From: Sinorhizobium chiapasense
GTDB lineage: Bacteria > Pseudomonadota > Alphaproteobacteria > Rhizobiales > Rhizobiaceae
Length of the DNA: 64,000 bases
Direction: 5' to 3'
Assembly (NCBI RefSeq): GCF_036488675.1
Contig: NZ_CP133152.1
Span: forward strand, 620,001 to 684,000
Both the position numbers and the translations under genes were made by a program. The notes under the pieces were generated by a model. It made no database searches. It was given only the letters and a program-made list of their open reading frames with translations, and was not told the origin of the DNA. How positions within the stretch are numbered: position 1 is the first letter of the stretch; every line of letters begins with the position of its first letter. Below, piece by piece: positions 52,672-61,380 of this stretch.

Positions 52672-53343
52672 ATGAAGCCAATGAATGAAAAGCACCTGGC
52701 GGTCCTACGCAGGCACATGGTCGAGGTGATTGCAATCTATGCCGACCTTGAGAGCGAAGAACTAGGCAAGGCGGCGCTCGATGAGCGGGTTATGGCAGCG
52801 ATGTTGCGGGTGCCCCGGCATCTCTTCGTGCCCGCCGCGGCTGCGCCCTTCGCCTACCAGGACATGCCATTGCCTATCGGCTTCGATAAAACCGTGTCGC
52901 AGCCCTTCATGGTCGCTCTCATGACCGATCTCCTCGCCCCCCAACCGCATGAGGCAGTGCTCGAGATCGGCACCGGCCTGGGCTACCAAACCGCAATTCT
53001 CGCGGAACTCGCCGGGCAAGTTTGGAGCGTCGAAATCATCGAAGAATTCGCAAGCCATGCCGAGGCTCTCCTACTGGGGCTCGGCATTTCAAATGTCGGC
53101 ATTCGTATCGGCGACGGGTCTCGCGGCTGGCCTGAGCACGCCCCATTCGACAAGATCCTGGTCACGGCAGCGGCTGAGGAGGCGCCGCCGGCTTTGATCG
53201 AGCAGCTCAAGCCAATGGGCCGTCTGGTTCTTCCCGTGGGATCTGAAGAACAGGTGCTAACCGTCATCGACAAGGATTCGGCGGGGCAACTCGAGGCGCG
53301 GCAACTCATTCCGGTTCGGTTCAGCCGGCTCGAGGCGGCCTGA
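52672..53343 (+). CDS. pcm: Protein-L-isoaspartate O-methyltransferase (Pcm-like)
   Basis: A 223-residue methyltransferase. It has VPRHLFVPAAAAPFAYQDMPLPIGFDKTVSQPFMVALM, the PCMT signature region, and SAM motif I VLEIGTGLGYQTAIL. It repairs isoaspartyl residues in aged proteins using SAM. The ATG at 52672 has AGGAGG eleven bases upstream; an in-frame ATG at 52681 is also possible. It is probably a second copy, because rhizobia usually have a chromosomal pcm. Confidence 0.9.
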   Translation: MKPMNEKHLAVLRRHMVEVIAIYADLESEELGKAALDERVMAAMLRVPRHLFVPAAAAPFAYQDMPLPIGFDKTVSQPFMVALMTDLLAPQPHEAVLEIGTGLGYQTAILAELAGQVWSVEIIEEFASHAEALLLGLGISNVGIRIGDGSRGWPEHAPFDKILVTAAAEEAPPALIEQLKPMGRLVLPVGSEEQVLTVIDKDSAGQLEARQLIPVRFSRLEAA

Positions 53344-53581
53344 TGCGCGTGTGGACATCGGGCTCAAAAGCCATGATAGACTCCTCCGGCAAGGGACCGT
53401 TTGCCACACTCATGCAGGGCAAATCGACTGCCCGAGGTCATGGTTCATCCCTCGCCTTGAAGAGATTTTAACCGAAGACACCGAGAAAGCAGCGTCGATT
53501 GCGTCCAATCGCCGTCGAACTCGACAGGCCACATCTGAGCGCCCTGCGACGCACGCAGGCCCACACACTTCAGGAGAACTC

Positions 53582-53956
53582 ATGTTTGACCACGTCAAAT
53601 TCGGAGTCAGCGACTATGCAGCGAGCAAAGCGTTCTTCCTCAAGGCACTCGAACCGCTCGGCGTAGCTATTGTCTCGGAGGGACCGCCTTCGTACGGTGT
53701 CGAGCTTAGCCCGAAGGGTAAGGCCTCATTGTGCCTGTACCAAACCGAGGAGAAGCCGGCGCATCTTCACTTGGCGTTCACGGCCGAGAATCGCCAGCAA
53801 GTAGAAGCTTTCTATCGCGCGGCTCTGGAGGCGGGTGGCAAAGACAATGGTGCGCCTGGTCTGCGCCCGCACTACCACACGAACTACTATGCAGCTTTCG
53901 TCATTGGTCCGGACGGGCACAACATCGAAGCGGTTTGCCACGAACCTGAGGCTTGA
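53582..53956 (+). CDS. VOC/glyoxalase-family protein
   Basis: A 124-residue single VOC domain starting MFDHVKFGVSDYAASKAFF. It also has CLYQTEEKPAHLHLAF and a C-terminal YAAFVIGPDGHNIEAVCHE, with metal-ligand candidates His and Glu. The ATG at 53582 has AGGAG five bases upstream; the longer frame from 53351 has no support. It is a glyoxalase/dioxygenase-fold enzyme or binding protein of unknown substrate. A hairpin terminator follows at 54019-54045. Confidence 0.85.
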   Translation: MFDHVKFGVSDYAASKAFFLKALEPLGVAIVSEGPPSYGVELSPKGKASLCLYQTEEKPAHLHLAFTAENRQQVEAFYRAALEAGGKDNGAPGLRPHYHTNYYAAFVIGPDGHNIEAVCHEPEA

Positions 53957-54018
53957 CCCTTCCATCAAGGGGCGCGCCACAAGTAAGCCGACGTCTGATC
54001 GAGATGAGACTTCGGAGG

Positions 54019-54045
54019 AAGGGGTGGCGCTTCGCCGCCCCTTTT
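54019..54045 (+). terminator. Rho-independent terminator after the VOC gene
   Basis: AAGGGGTGGCG and CGCCGCCCCTT pair in an 11-bp GC-rich stem (one G-T pair) around CTT, followed by TTTT at 54042-54045. Confidence 0.8.
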
Positions 54046-54081
54046 ACGCTTGCTTATTCTTTCGCCCTTGGCTTTTTTGCG

Positions 54082-54102
54082 AAAACCTATAATACAGGTT
54101 TT
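54082..54102. promoter_or_regulatory. Operator-like inverted repeat over a consensus -10
   Basis: AAAACCT-ATAATAC-AGGTTTT has perfect 7-bp arms and includes TATAAT at 54088-54093, a consensus -10. It sits 20 bp ahead of the FadR-type regulator gene at 54123, the expected place for autoregulation by that protein. Confidence 0.7.
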
Positions 54103-54122
54103 CAAAAGTCATAGGATAAAGA

Positions 54123-54839
54123 ATGAGCGAAACGTTACCGCCCACTCCATCGTCCGGCGACCTCGTGGCGGGCGCGGTCTCGCAGATATCCGCGCTCATC
54201 CGCGGAAGCCAGCTGAAGCCGGGGGATCGCCTGCCCTCCGAAGCCGCCCTGACGGAAAGTCTCAGCGTGTCCCGCACCGTGGTTCGCGAGGCCCTGCGTT
54301 CGCTCGCCGCGATGCGACTGATCGACCTCGGCGCCGGCAAGCGGCCCACCGTCGCCGAACTCGACGACAGTTCCATCGCCATGACCTTCCGGCACGGCCT
54401 GTTCACCGACCAGATCGACATCCGCCAGATCTATGACGCGCGCCGCACCATCGAGGGGCGTACGGCAACGCTCGCCGCCCTGCTGCGCACCGAGAAGGAG
54501 GCGGACGAGATGCTCGGCTTCGCCCGCGCCATGCAGAACCGCCTCGATCAACCGGCGGTCGTCATGGAAAACGACCTCGCCCTTCATCTGGCGATCGCGC
54601 GCACCTCGAGGAACCCCATCTTCGCCCTCATGATCGGCGCCTTTCAGGGCGTGATCGTCGAGAGCTGGCCGATCGGCTGGAAGGCCCGCGCTACCGACGA
54701 CGAACGCGAAGTCATGAACCGCCTGCACCTCGCCCTCGCCGAGGCGATAGCCGCCTCCGATCCTCAGGCGGCCTCGACCATCATGGACCGGCATTTCGAC
54801 GAGAGCCTCAAGGCTCTCGCCCGTGCCGGCCTGACCTGA
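54123..54839 (+). CDS. GntR-family regulator, FadR/FCD subfamily
   Basis: A 238-residue protein. The winged helix (about 15-75) reads LKPGDRLPSEAALTESLSVSRTVVREALRSLAAMRLI. The FCD domain has ENDLALHLAIARTSRNPIF with likely His metal ligands. It is 20 bp upstream of the enolase-superfamily dehydratase, so it is probably a sugar-acid-responsive repressor of that gene. An operator-like repeat overlaps its promoter. Confidence 0.92.
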   Translation: MSETLPPTPSSGDLVAGAVSQISALIRGSQLKPGDRLPSEAALTESLSVSRTVVREALRSLAAMRLIDLGAGKRPTVAELDDSSIAMTFRHGLFTDQIDIRQIYDARRTIEGRTATLAALLRTEKEADEMLGFARAMQNRLDQPAVVMENDLALHLAIARTSRNPIFALMIGAFQGVIVESWPIGWKARATDDEREVMNRLHLALAEAIAASDPQAASTIMDRHFDESLKALARAGLT

Positions 54840-54859
54840 ACCACGAAACTGGAGTTCCC

Positions 54860-56062
54860 ATGAAAATCACAGGTCTCGAAACCGTGCGCGTCGCTGAGCG
54901 CGCCAATCTCCTCTGGCTGCTCGTGCACACCGACGAAGGCATAACCGGCCTCGGGGAAACCTTCTTCGGCGCGGAGACCGTCGAAGCCTACATCCACGAA
55001 TACATCGCGCCGCGGGTCATCGGCCGTGATCCGCTGGAGATCGACCGCCTCGCGGCCGACCTCGTCGGCTATGTCGGTTTCCGTTCCTCCGGCGCAGAAG
55101 TGCGCGGCAACTCCGCCTTCGACATCGCGCTCTGGGACATTTTCGGGAAGGCGACGGGGCAGCCGATCGCCCAGCTCCTCGGCGGGTTCACGCGCCGCGA
55201 GATCCGTACCTATAACACGTGCGCCGGCACCGAATACATCAAGAAGGCGACCGGCCAGACGACCTCCAACTATGGCCTTTCGACTGGCAAGGACTATGAC
55301 GACCTGAACGGTTTCCTGCACCGCGCCGACGAACTGGCGCTCTCGCTGCTCGAAGACGGCATCACCGCCATGAAGATTTGGCCGTTCGACGCGGCCGCCG
55401 AAAAGACGCGCGGCCAGTATATCTCGGTTCCCGACCTAAAGCAGGCGCTCGTTCCCTTCGAAAAGATCCGCGCTGCCGTTGGCGACAGGATGGACATCAT
55501 GGTCGAGTTTCACTCCACGTGGCAGTTGCTGCCGGCCATGCAGATGGCCAAGGCGCTCGCTCCCTTCAACACCTTCTGGCATGAAGATCCGATCAAGATG
55601 GACAGCCTTTCGAGCCTGAAGCGCTATGCCGAAGTCTCCCCGGCCCCGATCTCGGCCTCCGAAACGCTCGCTACCCGGTGGGGTTTCCGCGACTACCTCG
55701 AAAGCGGCGCGGCCGGCATCGTCATGCTCGACATATCCTGGTGCGGCGGGCTCTCGGAAGCCCGCAAGATCGCGTCGATGGCCGAAGCCTGGCACCTGCC
55801 CGTCGCCCCCCATGATTGCACCGGCCCGGTGGTGCTCTGCGCCTCGACCCATCTGTCGCTCAATGCACCCAATGCGCTGGTCCAGGAAAGCGTGCGCGCC
55901 TTCTACAACACCTGGTATCGCGACCTTGTGACCGCGCTGCCGGAGGTGAAGAACGGGATGATCACGGTCCCCCCGGGCCCGGGGCTTGGCATGGAGCTTC
56001 ATCCCGACATCGAGAGGACATTCACGGTCAGCCGCCGCATGTCCGACGCCTCAGCGATCTGA
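54860..56062 (+). CDS. Mandelate racemase/enolase-superfamily sugar-acid dehydratase
   Basis: A 400-residue enzyme with the MR-type capping domain (1-130) and barrel. Candidate catalytic or metal residues are AMKIW, VEFHS, WHEDPI, SASETLATRW and the His general-base segment VAPHDCTGPV. Such enzymes dehydrate aldonic or uronic acids to 2-keto-3-deoxy acids. GGAG TTCCC precedes the ATG. It pairs functionally with the XylX-like dehydratase and TRAP transporter of the convergent operon. The exact acid (pentonate or C6 acid) is unknown. Confidence 0.88.
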   Translation: MKITGLETVRVAERANLLWLLVHTDEGITGLGETFFGAETVEAYIHEYIAPRVIGRDPLEIDRLAADLVGYVGFRSSGAEVRGNSAFDIALWDIFGKATGQPIAQLLGGFTRREIRTYNTCAGTEYIKKATGQTTSNYGLSTGKDYDDLNGFLHRADELALSLLEDGITAMKIWPFDAAAEKTRGQYISVPDLKQALVPFEKIRAAVGDRMDIMVEFHSTWQLLPAMQMAKALAPFNTFWHEDPIKMDSLSSLKRYAEVSPAPISASETLATRWGFRDYLESGAAGIVMLDISWCGGLSEARKIASMAEAWHLPVAPHDCTGPVVLCASTHLSLNAPNALVQESVRAFYNTWYRDLVTALPEVKNGMITVPPGPGLGMELHPDIERTFTVSRRMSDASAI

Positions 56063-56097
56063 TTGACGTGACGGCCTAGGGAGAAAAAAGGACGACG

Positions 56098-56151
56098 GCG
56101 CCGGCCCTTGGGCACGCCAAAGCCGGCGCCAAGCCTCCTCGGCGCCGGCCT
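56098..56151. repeat. Three GGCGCCGGC palindromic units
   Basis: GGCGCCGGC (56098-56106), its complement GCCGGCGCC (56123-56131) and GGCGCCGGCC (56142-56151) can pair in alternative hairpins after the dehydratase gene. This may be a termination or stability structure. Confidence 0.6.
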
Positions 56152-56182
56152 TCATGCGGGACAGCCTTCTCGATACGCGCAA

Positions 56183-56227
56183 CATAAAATAAGCCCGCAG
56201 CGGAGACCGCTGCGGGCTTATTTTATG
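56183..56227. terminator. Bidirectional terminator with perfect 21-bp arms
   Basis: CATAAAATAAGCCCGCAGCGG, AGA, then its exact reverse complement. A-rich and T-rich outer ends give U-runs in both directions. It lies between the convergent dehydratase and TRAP operons. Confidence 0.88.
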
Positions 56228-56249
56228 GCGCGGTCACTAAGGACTGCCA

Positions 56250-56354
56250 CTACAGCGCCGCGCGTCTTATCAGACGCGCAAAGGACGCTGTAGCACTTTG
56301 AATTGCCGCATGTTTCAAATCCTTAAATCGGCTACGATTTAAGGAAACGTGCAG
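56250..56354. repeat. RIME-like mosaic element, subtype B (copy 3)
   Basis: CTACAGCGCCGCGCGTC...GACGCGCAAAGGACGCTGTAG, linker CACTTTGAATTG, then a GCATG.../CGTGC palindrome. It is in the same orientation as the copy at 12150, and it ends nine bases before the TRAP binding-protein stop. Confidence 0.85.
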
Positions 56355-56362
56355 TAGGGAGA

Positions 56363-57367
56363 CTACTTGCGGATCTCGGCGAGTTCGGCAAGGACTGCGT
56401 CCACGACGTCAGCACCGATCTCGTCCATGTGCTTTTGGTAAACAACCATCGACTTCTCGCGGATGCGAGCCTGCTCTTCCGGAGAGAGGGCGTTCACTTC
56501 CAGGCCAGCCGCCTTGATCTTCTCGAGCGACTTCTTGTTCAGGTCGCCGATAACCTGGCGCTCGACATCACGACCGACGGTAGCGCACTCGCGCAGAGCC
56601 GCCTGTTCATCGGGCGTGTAGGTGTCGAAGATCGCCTTGGAGAAGAGGAAGAGGAACGGCGTGTAGGCGTGGTTGGTCTCGGTGACGTATTTCTGCACTT
56701 CGAAGAACTTCGAGGTGTCGATCGTCACATAGGGGTTTTCCTGGGCGTCGATCGTCTTGGTTTCCAGAGCCGAGAAGACTTCGCCGAAGGCCATCGGAGT
56801 AGCGTTGGCGCCGAGGTTCTGGAAGGTGTCGAGGAAGACGTTGTTCTGCATGACGCGAACCTTCATGCCCTCGAAGTCTTCCCACTTGGTGACCGGACGC
56901 ACCGAGTTGGACAGGTTACGGAATCCGTTTTCCCAGTAAGCGAGGTTAACGAGGCCAACGGCTTCGAGCTTCTTGTTCATCCTCTCGCCGAAGTCGCCGT
57001 CGAGAACCTTGTAGGCTTCCTCGGCGTTGGAGAAGAGGAACGGCAGGTCGAAGACGCCGAGAGCCGGCTCGATGCCGACGAGCGGAGACGACGAGGTGAC
57101 GACGGCCTCCTGAACGCCCGAACGGAGCGCCTGGGTTGCCTGCAGGTCGCCGCCGAGCGCGCCGCCCCAGAAGGCGGTCAGTTTGAGTTTGCCGCCGGAC
57201 TTTTCGTCCAGGCACTTCTGCATGGCCTCGATACCGTTGCCGACCGGGTGGTCGGCGTTGATGCCGTTAGACACGCGGATGTTGCGGTCGTTGAATTCGG
57301 CGAATGCCGGTGCCGACATGGTGCAAGCCAATGCGATGGCCGTGGTGGTCAGAAGCAGTTTTCTCAT
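56363..57367 (-). CDS. TRAP transporter substrate-binding protein (DctP family)
   Basis: A 334-residue periplasmic protein with signal peptide MRKLLLTTTAIALACTMSAP ending near AFAEF. It contains a DctP-type core (VGNGIEAMQKCLDEKSGGKLKL, GVQEAVVTSSSPLVG, the conserved Arg in KVRVMQN) and a helical C-terminus. GGGAGGATAAT precedes the ATG at 57367. It is the last gene of the TRAP operon and probably binds a sugar acid. Confidence 0.92.
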   Translation of the reverse strand: MRKLLLTTTAIALACTMSAPAFAEFNDRNIRVSNGINADHPVGNGIEAMQKCLDEKSGGKLKLTAFWGGALGGDLQATQALRSGVQEAVVTSSSPLVGIEPALGVFDLPFLFSNAEEAYKVLDGDFGERMNKKLEAVGLVNLAYWENGFRNLSNSVRPVTKWEDFEGMKVRVMQNNVFLDTFQNLGANATPMAFGEVFSALETKTIDAQENPYVTIDTSKFFEVQKYVTETNHAYTPFLFLFSKAIFDTYTPDEQAALRECATVGRDVERQVIGDLNKKSLEKIKAAGLEVNALSPEEQARIREKSMVVYQKHMDEIGADVVDAVLAELAEIRK

Positions 57368-57416
57368 ATTATCCTCCCAATGGATTGCTGAGTGAGAAGG
57401 TTGGACGTGCGGGCTG

Positions 57417-58694
57417 TCAGTGCAGCCAGCGCGCCGGGACGATGACCAAGTCCGGGAACAGGACCAGGAGAAAGAGCACGATCGCCTGCGCAACAAGGAA
57501 CGGCCACACACCCGCCGTGACCTTTCCGAGCGGGATACGGCCGACGCCGCTGACGACGTTGAGAACGACGCCGACCGGCGGGGTCAGAAGACCGATGCAG
57601 TTGTTCATGATGAACAGGACGCCGAAGTAGACCGGGTCGATGCCCGCCTGCTTGATAATCGGCATGAGTACCGGCGTCAGGATCAGGATCGTCGGCGTCA
57701 GATCCAGGGCGGTACCGACGATCAGGACCAGGATCATGATAACGAACATCAGCAGGATCGGACGGTCGATCAGCGGTTCGATGAAGCCGGTGATCTCGGC
57801 CGGAATGTTCGCGGCGGTGATCAACCACGCGGAAACCAGCGCGGCGCACACCAGGAACATGATCACGGACGTCGTCTTCGCCGCCTGCAGGATCACGCGC
57901 GGAAGCTCTTTCCACGTCAGCTCACGGTAAATGAACAGGCCGACGAAGAGAGCGTAAGCCGCGGCGACGACGGCCGCTTCCGTGGGGGTGACCATACCCG
58001 CCTTGATGCCGCCGAGAATGATGACCGGCATCCCGAGCGCCCAGAGTGCCCGCCCGGTTATCCGGACGCGTTCCTTCATCGACGCGCGCGGAAGCGCCTC
58101 GACCTTGTCCTTGCGCACCACCATCAGCCAGGTGGCGATCAATGCAAAGCCCATCATGAGGCCGGGAACGATGCCTGCCATGAAGAGCTGCGTAATCGAA
58201 ACGTTGGCGGCGACGCCGAAGACGATGAAGGCCATGGACGGCGGAATGACCGGGGCGATGATGCCGCCGGCGGCGATGAGGCCGGCCGAACGCGGGACAT
58301 TGTAGCCCGCCTTGGCCATCATCGGGATAAGGATGGCGGCGAGCGCGGCGGTGTCCGCGGCCGCGGAGCCGGAAATGCTGGCCATGATCAGCGCGGCGAC
58401 GATCGCCACGATGCCGAGACCGCCACGAATGTGGCCCACGCAGGCGATGGCGAAATCGATGATACGACGTGAAAGGCCGCCGGCGTTCATCAACTCGCCC
58501 GCCAGAATGAAGAAGGGAATGGCGAGCAAGGTGAAGGTGTCAGCCCCCGCGATCATGTTCTGGGCGATGATCTGGGTGTTGAACATACCCATGTACCACA
58601 TGAGCACGACGCCGCAGAACATCAGCGAAAATGCAACCGGCACCCCGATCGCCATGGCTCCCAGCAGGGAACCAACAAAAACGAAAAGGGTCAT
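57417..58694 (-). CDS. TRAP transporter large permease (DctM family)
   Basis: A 425-residue, about twelve-helix membrane protein starting MTLFVFVGSLLGAMAIGVPVAFSLMF. It has GGLGIVAIVAALIMASISGSAAAD and LLTPPVGVVLNVVSGV, both typical of DctM. Its start overlaps the small-permease stop by one base. It imports the acid using the ion gradient together with the DctP and DctQ subunits. Confidence 0.93.
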   Translation of the reverse strand: MTLFVFVGSLLGAMAIGVPVAFSLMFCGVVLMWYMGMFNTQIIAQNMIAGADTFTLLAIPFFILAGELMNAGGLSRRIIDFAIACVGHIRGGLGIVAIVAALIMASISGSAAADTAALAAILIPMMAKAGYNVPRSAGLIAAGGIIAPVIPPSMAFIVFGVAANVSITQLFMAGIVPGLMMGFALIATWLMVVRKDKVEALPRASMKERVRITGRALWALGMPVIILGGIKAGMVTPTEAAVVAAAYALFVGLFIYRELTWKELPRVILQAAKTTSVIMFLVCAALVSAWLITAANIPAEITGFIEPLIDRPILLMFVIMILVLIVGTALDLTPTILILTPVLMPIIKQAGIDPVYFGVLFIMNNCIGLLTPPVGVVLNVVSGVGRIPLGKVTAGVWPFLVAQAIVLFLLVLFPDLVIVPARWLH

Positions 58695-59227
58695 CAGCTA
58701 CGCTCCGCCATCTGTTCGAGCGTGAGGTTTTCGCCGGCGAAAGCCTCGATTTCTTCCTGGGTCACGCGACCGGTAAGGAGACGAACAAGACGTTCAAGCG
58801 CAATGACCACACAGCCGGCGCCGGTAAAGAAGCCGATGCCGTAGACGAAGCCCATCGACAGACCAGTCACGGGCGCCTTCATGCTCCAGTTGATCGGCAA
58901 CTGCTTCCAGGTGCCCCAGAAGAAGATTGCCGAACAGCCGATGATCACCAGGTTGCTCAGGATCATGCAGACGATACGCCCCTTGCGGCCGAGAACCGCG
59001 ACCAGCGTTTCGACGCCCAGGTGCCCGTGTTCGCGGAACGTCACGACGGCGCCGATGAAGGTTACCCAGACGAAGAAATAACGCGCAAGCTCGTCCGACA
59101 CCGTAAGGCCGGAATTCATCGCGTAACGCATGACAACGTTCACGAAAACCATGATCGCCATTCCTGACATAAGGACGATCAGCAGGATCTCGAGAACCCT
59201 GTAAAATAGATCAATTGCCTTCTGCAC
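58694..59227 (-). CDS. TRAP transporter small permease (DctQ family)
   Basis: A 177-residue protein with four transmembrane helices and the DctQ segment SDELARYFFVWVTFIGAVVTFREHGHLGVE. It lies 21 bp behind the XylX-like dehydratase gene and overlaps the large permease by one base. Confidence 0.92.
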   Translation of the reverse strand: MQKAIDLFYRVLEILLIVLMSGMAIMVFVNVVMRYAMNSGLTVSDELARYFFVWVTFIGAVVTFREHGHLGVETLVAVLGRKGRIVCMILSNLVIIGCSAIFFWGTWKQLPINWSMKAPVTGLSMGFVYGIGFFTGAGCVVIALERLVRLLTGRVTQEEIEAFAGENLTLEQMAERS

Positions 59228-59248
59228 TCGGTCCTCCCCGTGCGAAAA

Positions 59249-60415
59249 TTACAAGAGGCCGCGCTTGGCGAGGTTTCGCATGAGGGCGCCGACCCCGAAG
59301 GTCCATTCCGGGCAGGCATTGCAGCGATCAACCCAGTTCACCAGACGCCCGAGCCTCGGCGTCGATATTTCCACCCGGTCGCCCACTTCGTGCGTGAAGC
59401 CCTGTCCGACGCCACGGCGATCCTTCACCGGTGCGAACATGGTGCCGAGGAACAGCACCGCGCCGTCCGGATACTGGTGATTGCGGTTGCGCAGTTGCGA
59501 CACGAGGTTTTCCGGGCTGCGGCTGATCGCTTCCATCGGGCTTTCGCCGGTCATCTCGAAACCGTCCTCGCCCTTGACCAGCAGCGAGACGCGAACCTTG
59601 CGCAGGTCGTCGATCGTGAAGCGCTCGTCGAACAGGCGAATGAACGGGCCGATCGAGCAGGACGCATTGTTGTCCTTCGCCTTGCCGAGCAGCAGGGCAG
59701 AACGGCCTTCGACGTCACGAAGGTTTACGTCGTTGCCGAGTGTAGCGCCGAGGATCGTACCGTCAGAACGAACTGCGAGCACAACTTCCGGCTCGGGATT
59801 GTTCCACTGCGAGATCGGATGAATGCCGACCGTGTCGCCACAGCCGACGGATGACATGGGCTGCGACTTGGTGAAGATCTCGGCGTCGGGGCCGATTCCG
59901 ACTTCGAGGTACTGCGACCAGAGGTTCATGTCCTGCAACAGCGCCTTGACCTTCGCCGCCTGCTCCGAACCGGCCACGAGACCGCGCAAGCTGTCGCCGA
60001 GCACTGGCGCCAGCCGTTCGCGGATTTCGAGTGCCCGGGAGGAATCGCCCTTGGCCTGCTCCTCGATCACGCGTTCGAGCATGCTGTCGGCGAAGGTGAC
60101 GCCGGCCGCCTTGATCGACTGAAGGTCGATCGGCGCCAGAAGTTCGCCGGCCTTCCCGGAGAGGAAATCGTCGAGAGAGCCGAGATCGGCAAGAGCGGTC
60201 GCGGATTTCAGCCTGTCGACCAGCCCATCCTGCTCGAACAGGAAGGAAACGGTGGTGGCGATGGTCGTCAGGTCGAGCACGCGTCCATCGCGCACCAGTA
60301 CCGGGCAAGGGCCATCGACAGCCGTCGACCACACACGCCCAACCAGAACGGCCTGCGCTGCGTCTTCCGGCAAAACTGCGGCCGCGGAAAGTGAATGCTT
60401 GGAAACCAAGTGCAT
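59249..60415 (-). CDS. FAH-family 2-keto-3-deoxy-pentonate dehydratase (XylX/AraD-like)
   Basis: A 388-residue fumarylacetoacetate-hydrolase-fold protein. It closely resembles Caulobacter XylX as I remember it: LERVIEE, LWSQYLEVGIGPDAEIFTK, WNNPEPEVVL, LGNDVNLRDVEGRSALLLGKAKDNNASC and YPDGAVLFLGTMFAP. XylX/AraD enzymes convert 2-keto-3-deoxy-pentonate to 2-oxoglutarate semialdehyde. It heads the TRAP operon, with an operator-like palindrome at 60467-60485. Its pentonate substrate is probably made by the dehydratase at 54860. Confidence 0.85.
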   Translation of the reverse strand: MHLVSKHSLSAAAVLPEDAAQAVLVGRVWSTAVDGPCPVLVRDGRVLDLTTIATTVSFLFEQDGLVDRLKSATALADLGSLDDFLSGKAGELLAPIDLQSIKAAGVTFADSMLERVIEEQAKGDSSRALEIRERLAPVLGDSLRGLVAGSEQAAKVKALLQDMNLWSQYLEVGIGPDAEIFTKSQPMSSVGCGDTVGIHPISQWNNPEPEVVLAVRSDGTILGATLGNDVNLRDVEGRSALLLGKAKDNNASCSIGPFIRLFDERFTIDDLRKVRVSLLVKGEDGFEMTGESPMEAISRSPENLVSQLRNRNHQYPDGAVLFLGTMFAPVKDRRGVGQGFTHEVGDRVEISTPRLGRLVNWVDRCNACPEWTFGVGALMRNLAKRGLL

Positions 60416-60466
60416 CCCCCCTTTTCGAATGTCTCCCAGGCAGCGACCTCCCGCCGCCTTGCCTTA

Positions 60467-60485
60467 TTGTCAGGATGTCTGACAA
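60467..60485. promoter_or_regulatory. FadR-type operator upstream of the XylX-like/TRAP operon
   Basis: TTGTCAG-GATGT-CTGACAA has perfect 7-bp outer arms, and the embedded ATGTCTGACAA fits the FadR-subfamily core GTNNNAC. A related site lies at 62899-62917. The regulator gene at 60630-61337 is the likely binder. Confidence 0.75.
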
Positions 60486-60629
60486 CACTTCTGTATCGTT
60501 TTAGTCGGACTCCATCGCACTGTCCAGCGTGCAAATGAGGGCTTGTTCAAAAAGCCAACATGATTGTGGTTCTCACCACCATCCGCGGACCCTCGACGAT
60601 CCCGGCCTCGAGTTTAATCAAACGCGACC

Positions 60630-61337
60630 TCAAATAGGATCGAGCGTCAGGTCGAGCCGCTTCGCCGCCCCCAACAGGTGCATCTTCATCGCCTCCCTCG
60701 CCCGCTTCGGATCCCGGCTGGCAATGGCGTCGCGCAAGGCGACGTGCTCCTCGATCGTCACTTCGACGATCTCCTCGAGAACCGCGGCCGCGCGCGCCAC
60801 ATTGATCGCCAGGCTGATGCGCTCCGCGATGAACCCGATGAAGACCGAGAAGTATTCGTTTCCGGTGGCGGCAGCGACCGCGCGGTGAAACGCAAGGTCG
60901 GCGACGATGCCTTCCGCCGTCCACTTTTCCGCGCCGCTCATGCTGGCGAGCGTCTCGTCGATACGCGCAAGATCGTCGGCCGTATGGTGCAGCGCGGCCA
61001 GGCCCGCAGCCTCGATTTCCAGCGGCACACGCAACTGAAAGAGATCGCGGAAACTTTGGCGGTCGGCTAGGTCATCCTGTTCGATGCGAATCGGCCGGGC
61101 GTGAGGCTCGGTGACGAAGGCACCGACACCCTGGCGCGTCTCGACCAGTCCTTCGTTGCGCAGCTGCGCAATCGCCTCGCGCACCACGGACCGGCTCACG
61201 CCCAGCGCCTTGGCCAGAAAGTGCTCGGTCGGGAGCTTTTCGCCGGGACGCATCCGTCCTTCGGTGATGTCGCGCGCAATCTGACCGGCGATGCGCGCCG
61301 GCAGATGTTCGCTTCGCCTGATATGTCCGAATTCCAT
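60630..61337 (-). CDS. GntR-family regulator, FadR/FCD subfamily
   Basis: A 235-residue protein. The winged helix (about 10-75) reads MRPGEKLPTEHFLAKALGVSRSVVREAIAQLRNEGLVETRQ. An FCD domain follows, with DLAFHRAVAAATGNEYF. It lies 43 bp downstream of the FAD-oxidase gene, probably in one operon. The shared TGTCTGAYAAC motif before the XylX/TRAP operon and in the oxidase/denD gap suggests it coordinates both. Confidence 0.92.
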   Translation of the reverse strand: MEFGHIRRSEHLPARIAGQIARDITEGRMRPGEKLPTEHFLAKALGVSRSVVREAIAQLRNEGLVETRQGVGAFVTEPHARPIRIEQDDLADRQSFRDLFQLRVPLEIEAAGLAALHHTADDLARIDETLASMSGAEKWTAEGIVADLAFHRAVAAATGNEYFSVFIGFIAERISLAINVARAAAVLEEIVEVTIEEHVALRDAIASRDPKRAREAMKMHLLGAAKRLDLTLDPI

Positions 61338-61380
61338 CGTCTTTACGCCCGCCTCCTCCGCGTCACGTGAGGGTTGTCTC

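Noticed and set aside
53351..53581. In-frame N-terminal extension of the VOC gene
   Set aside because: No ribosome site and no VOC similarity. The ATG at 53582 has AGGAG at five bases.
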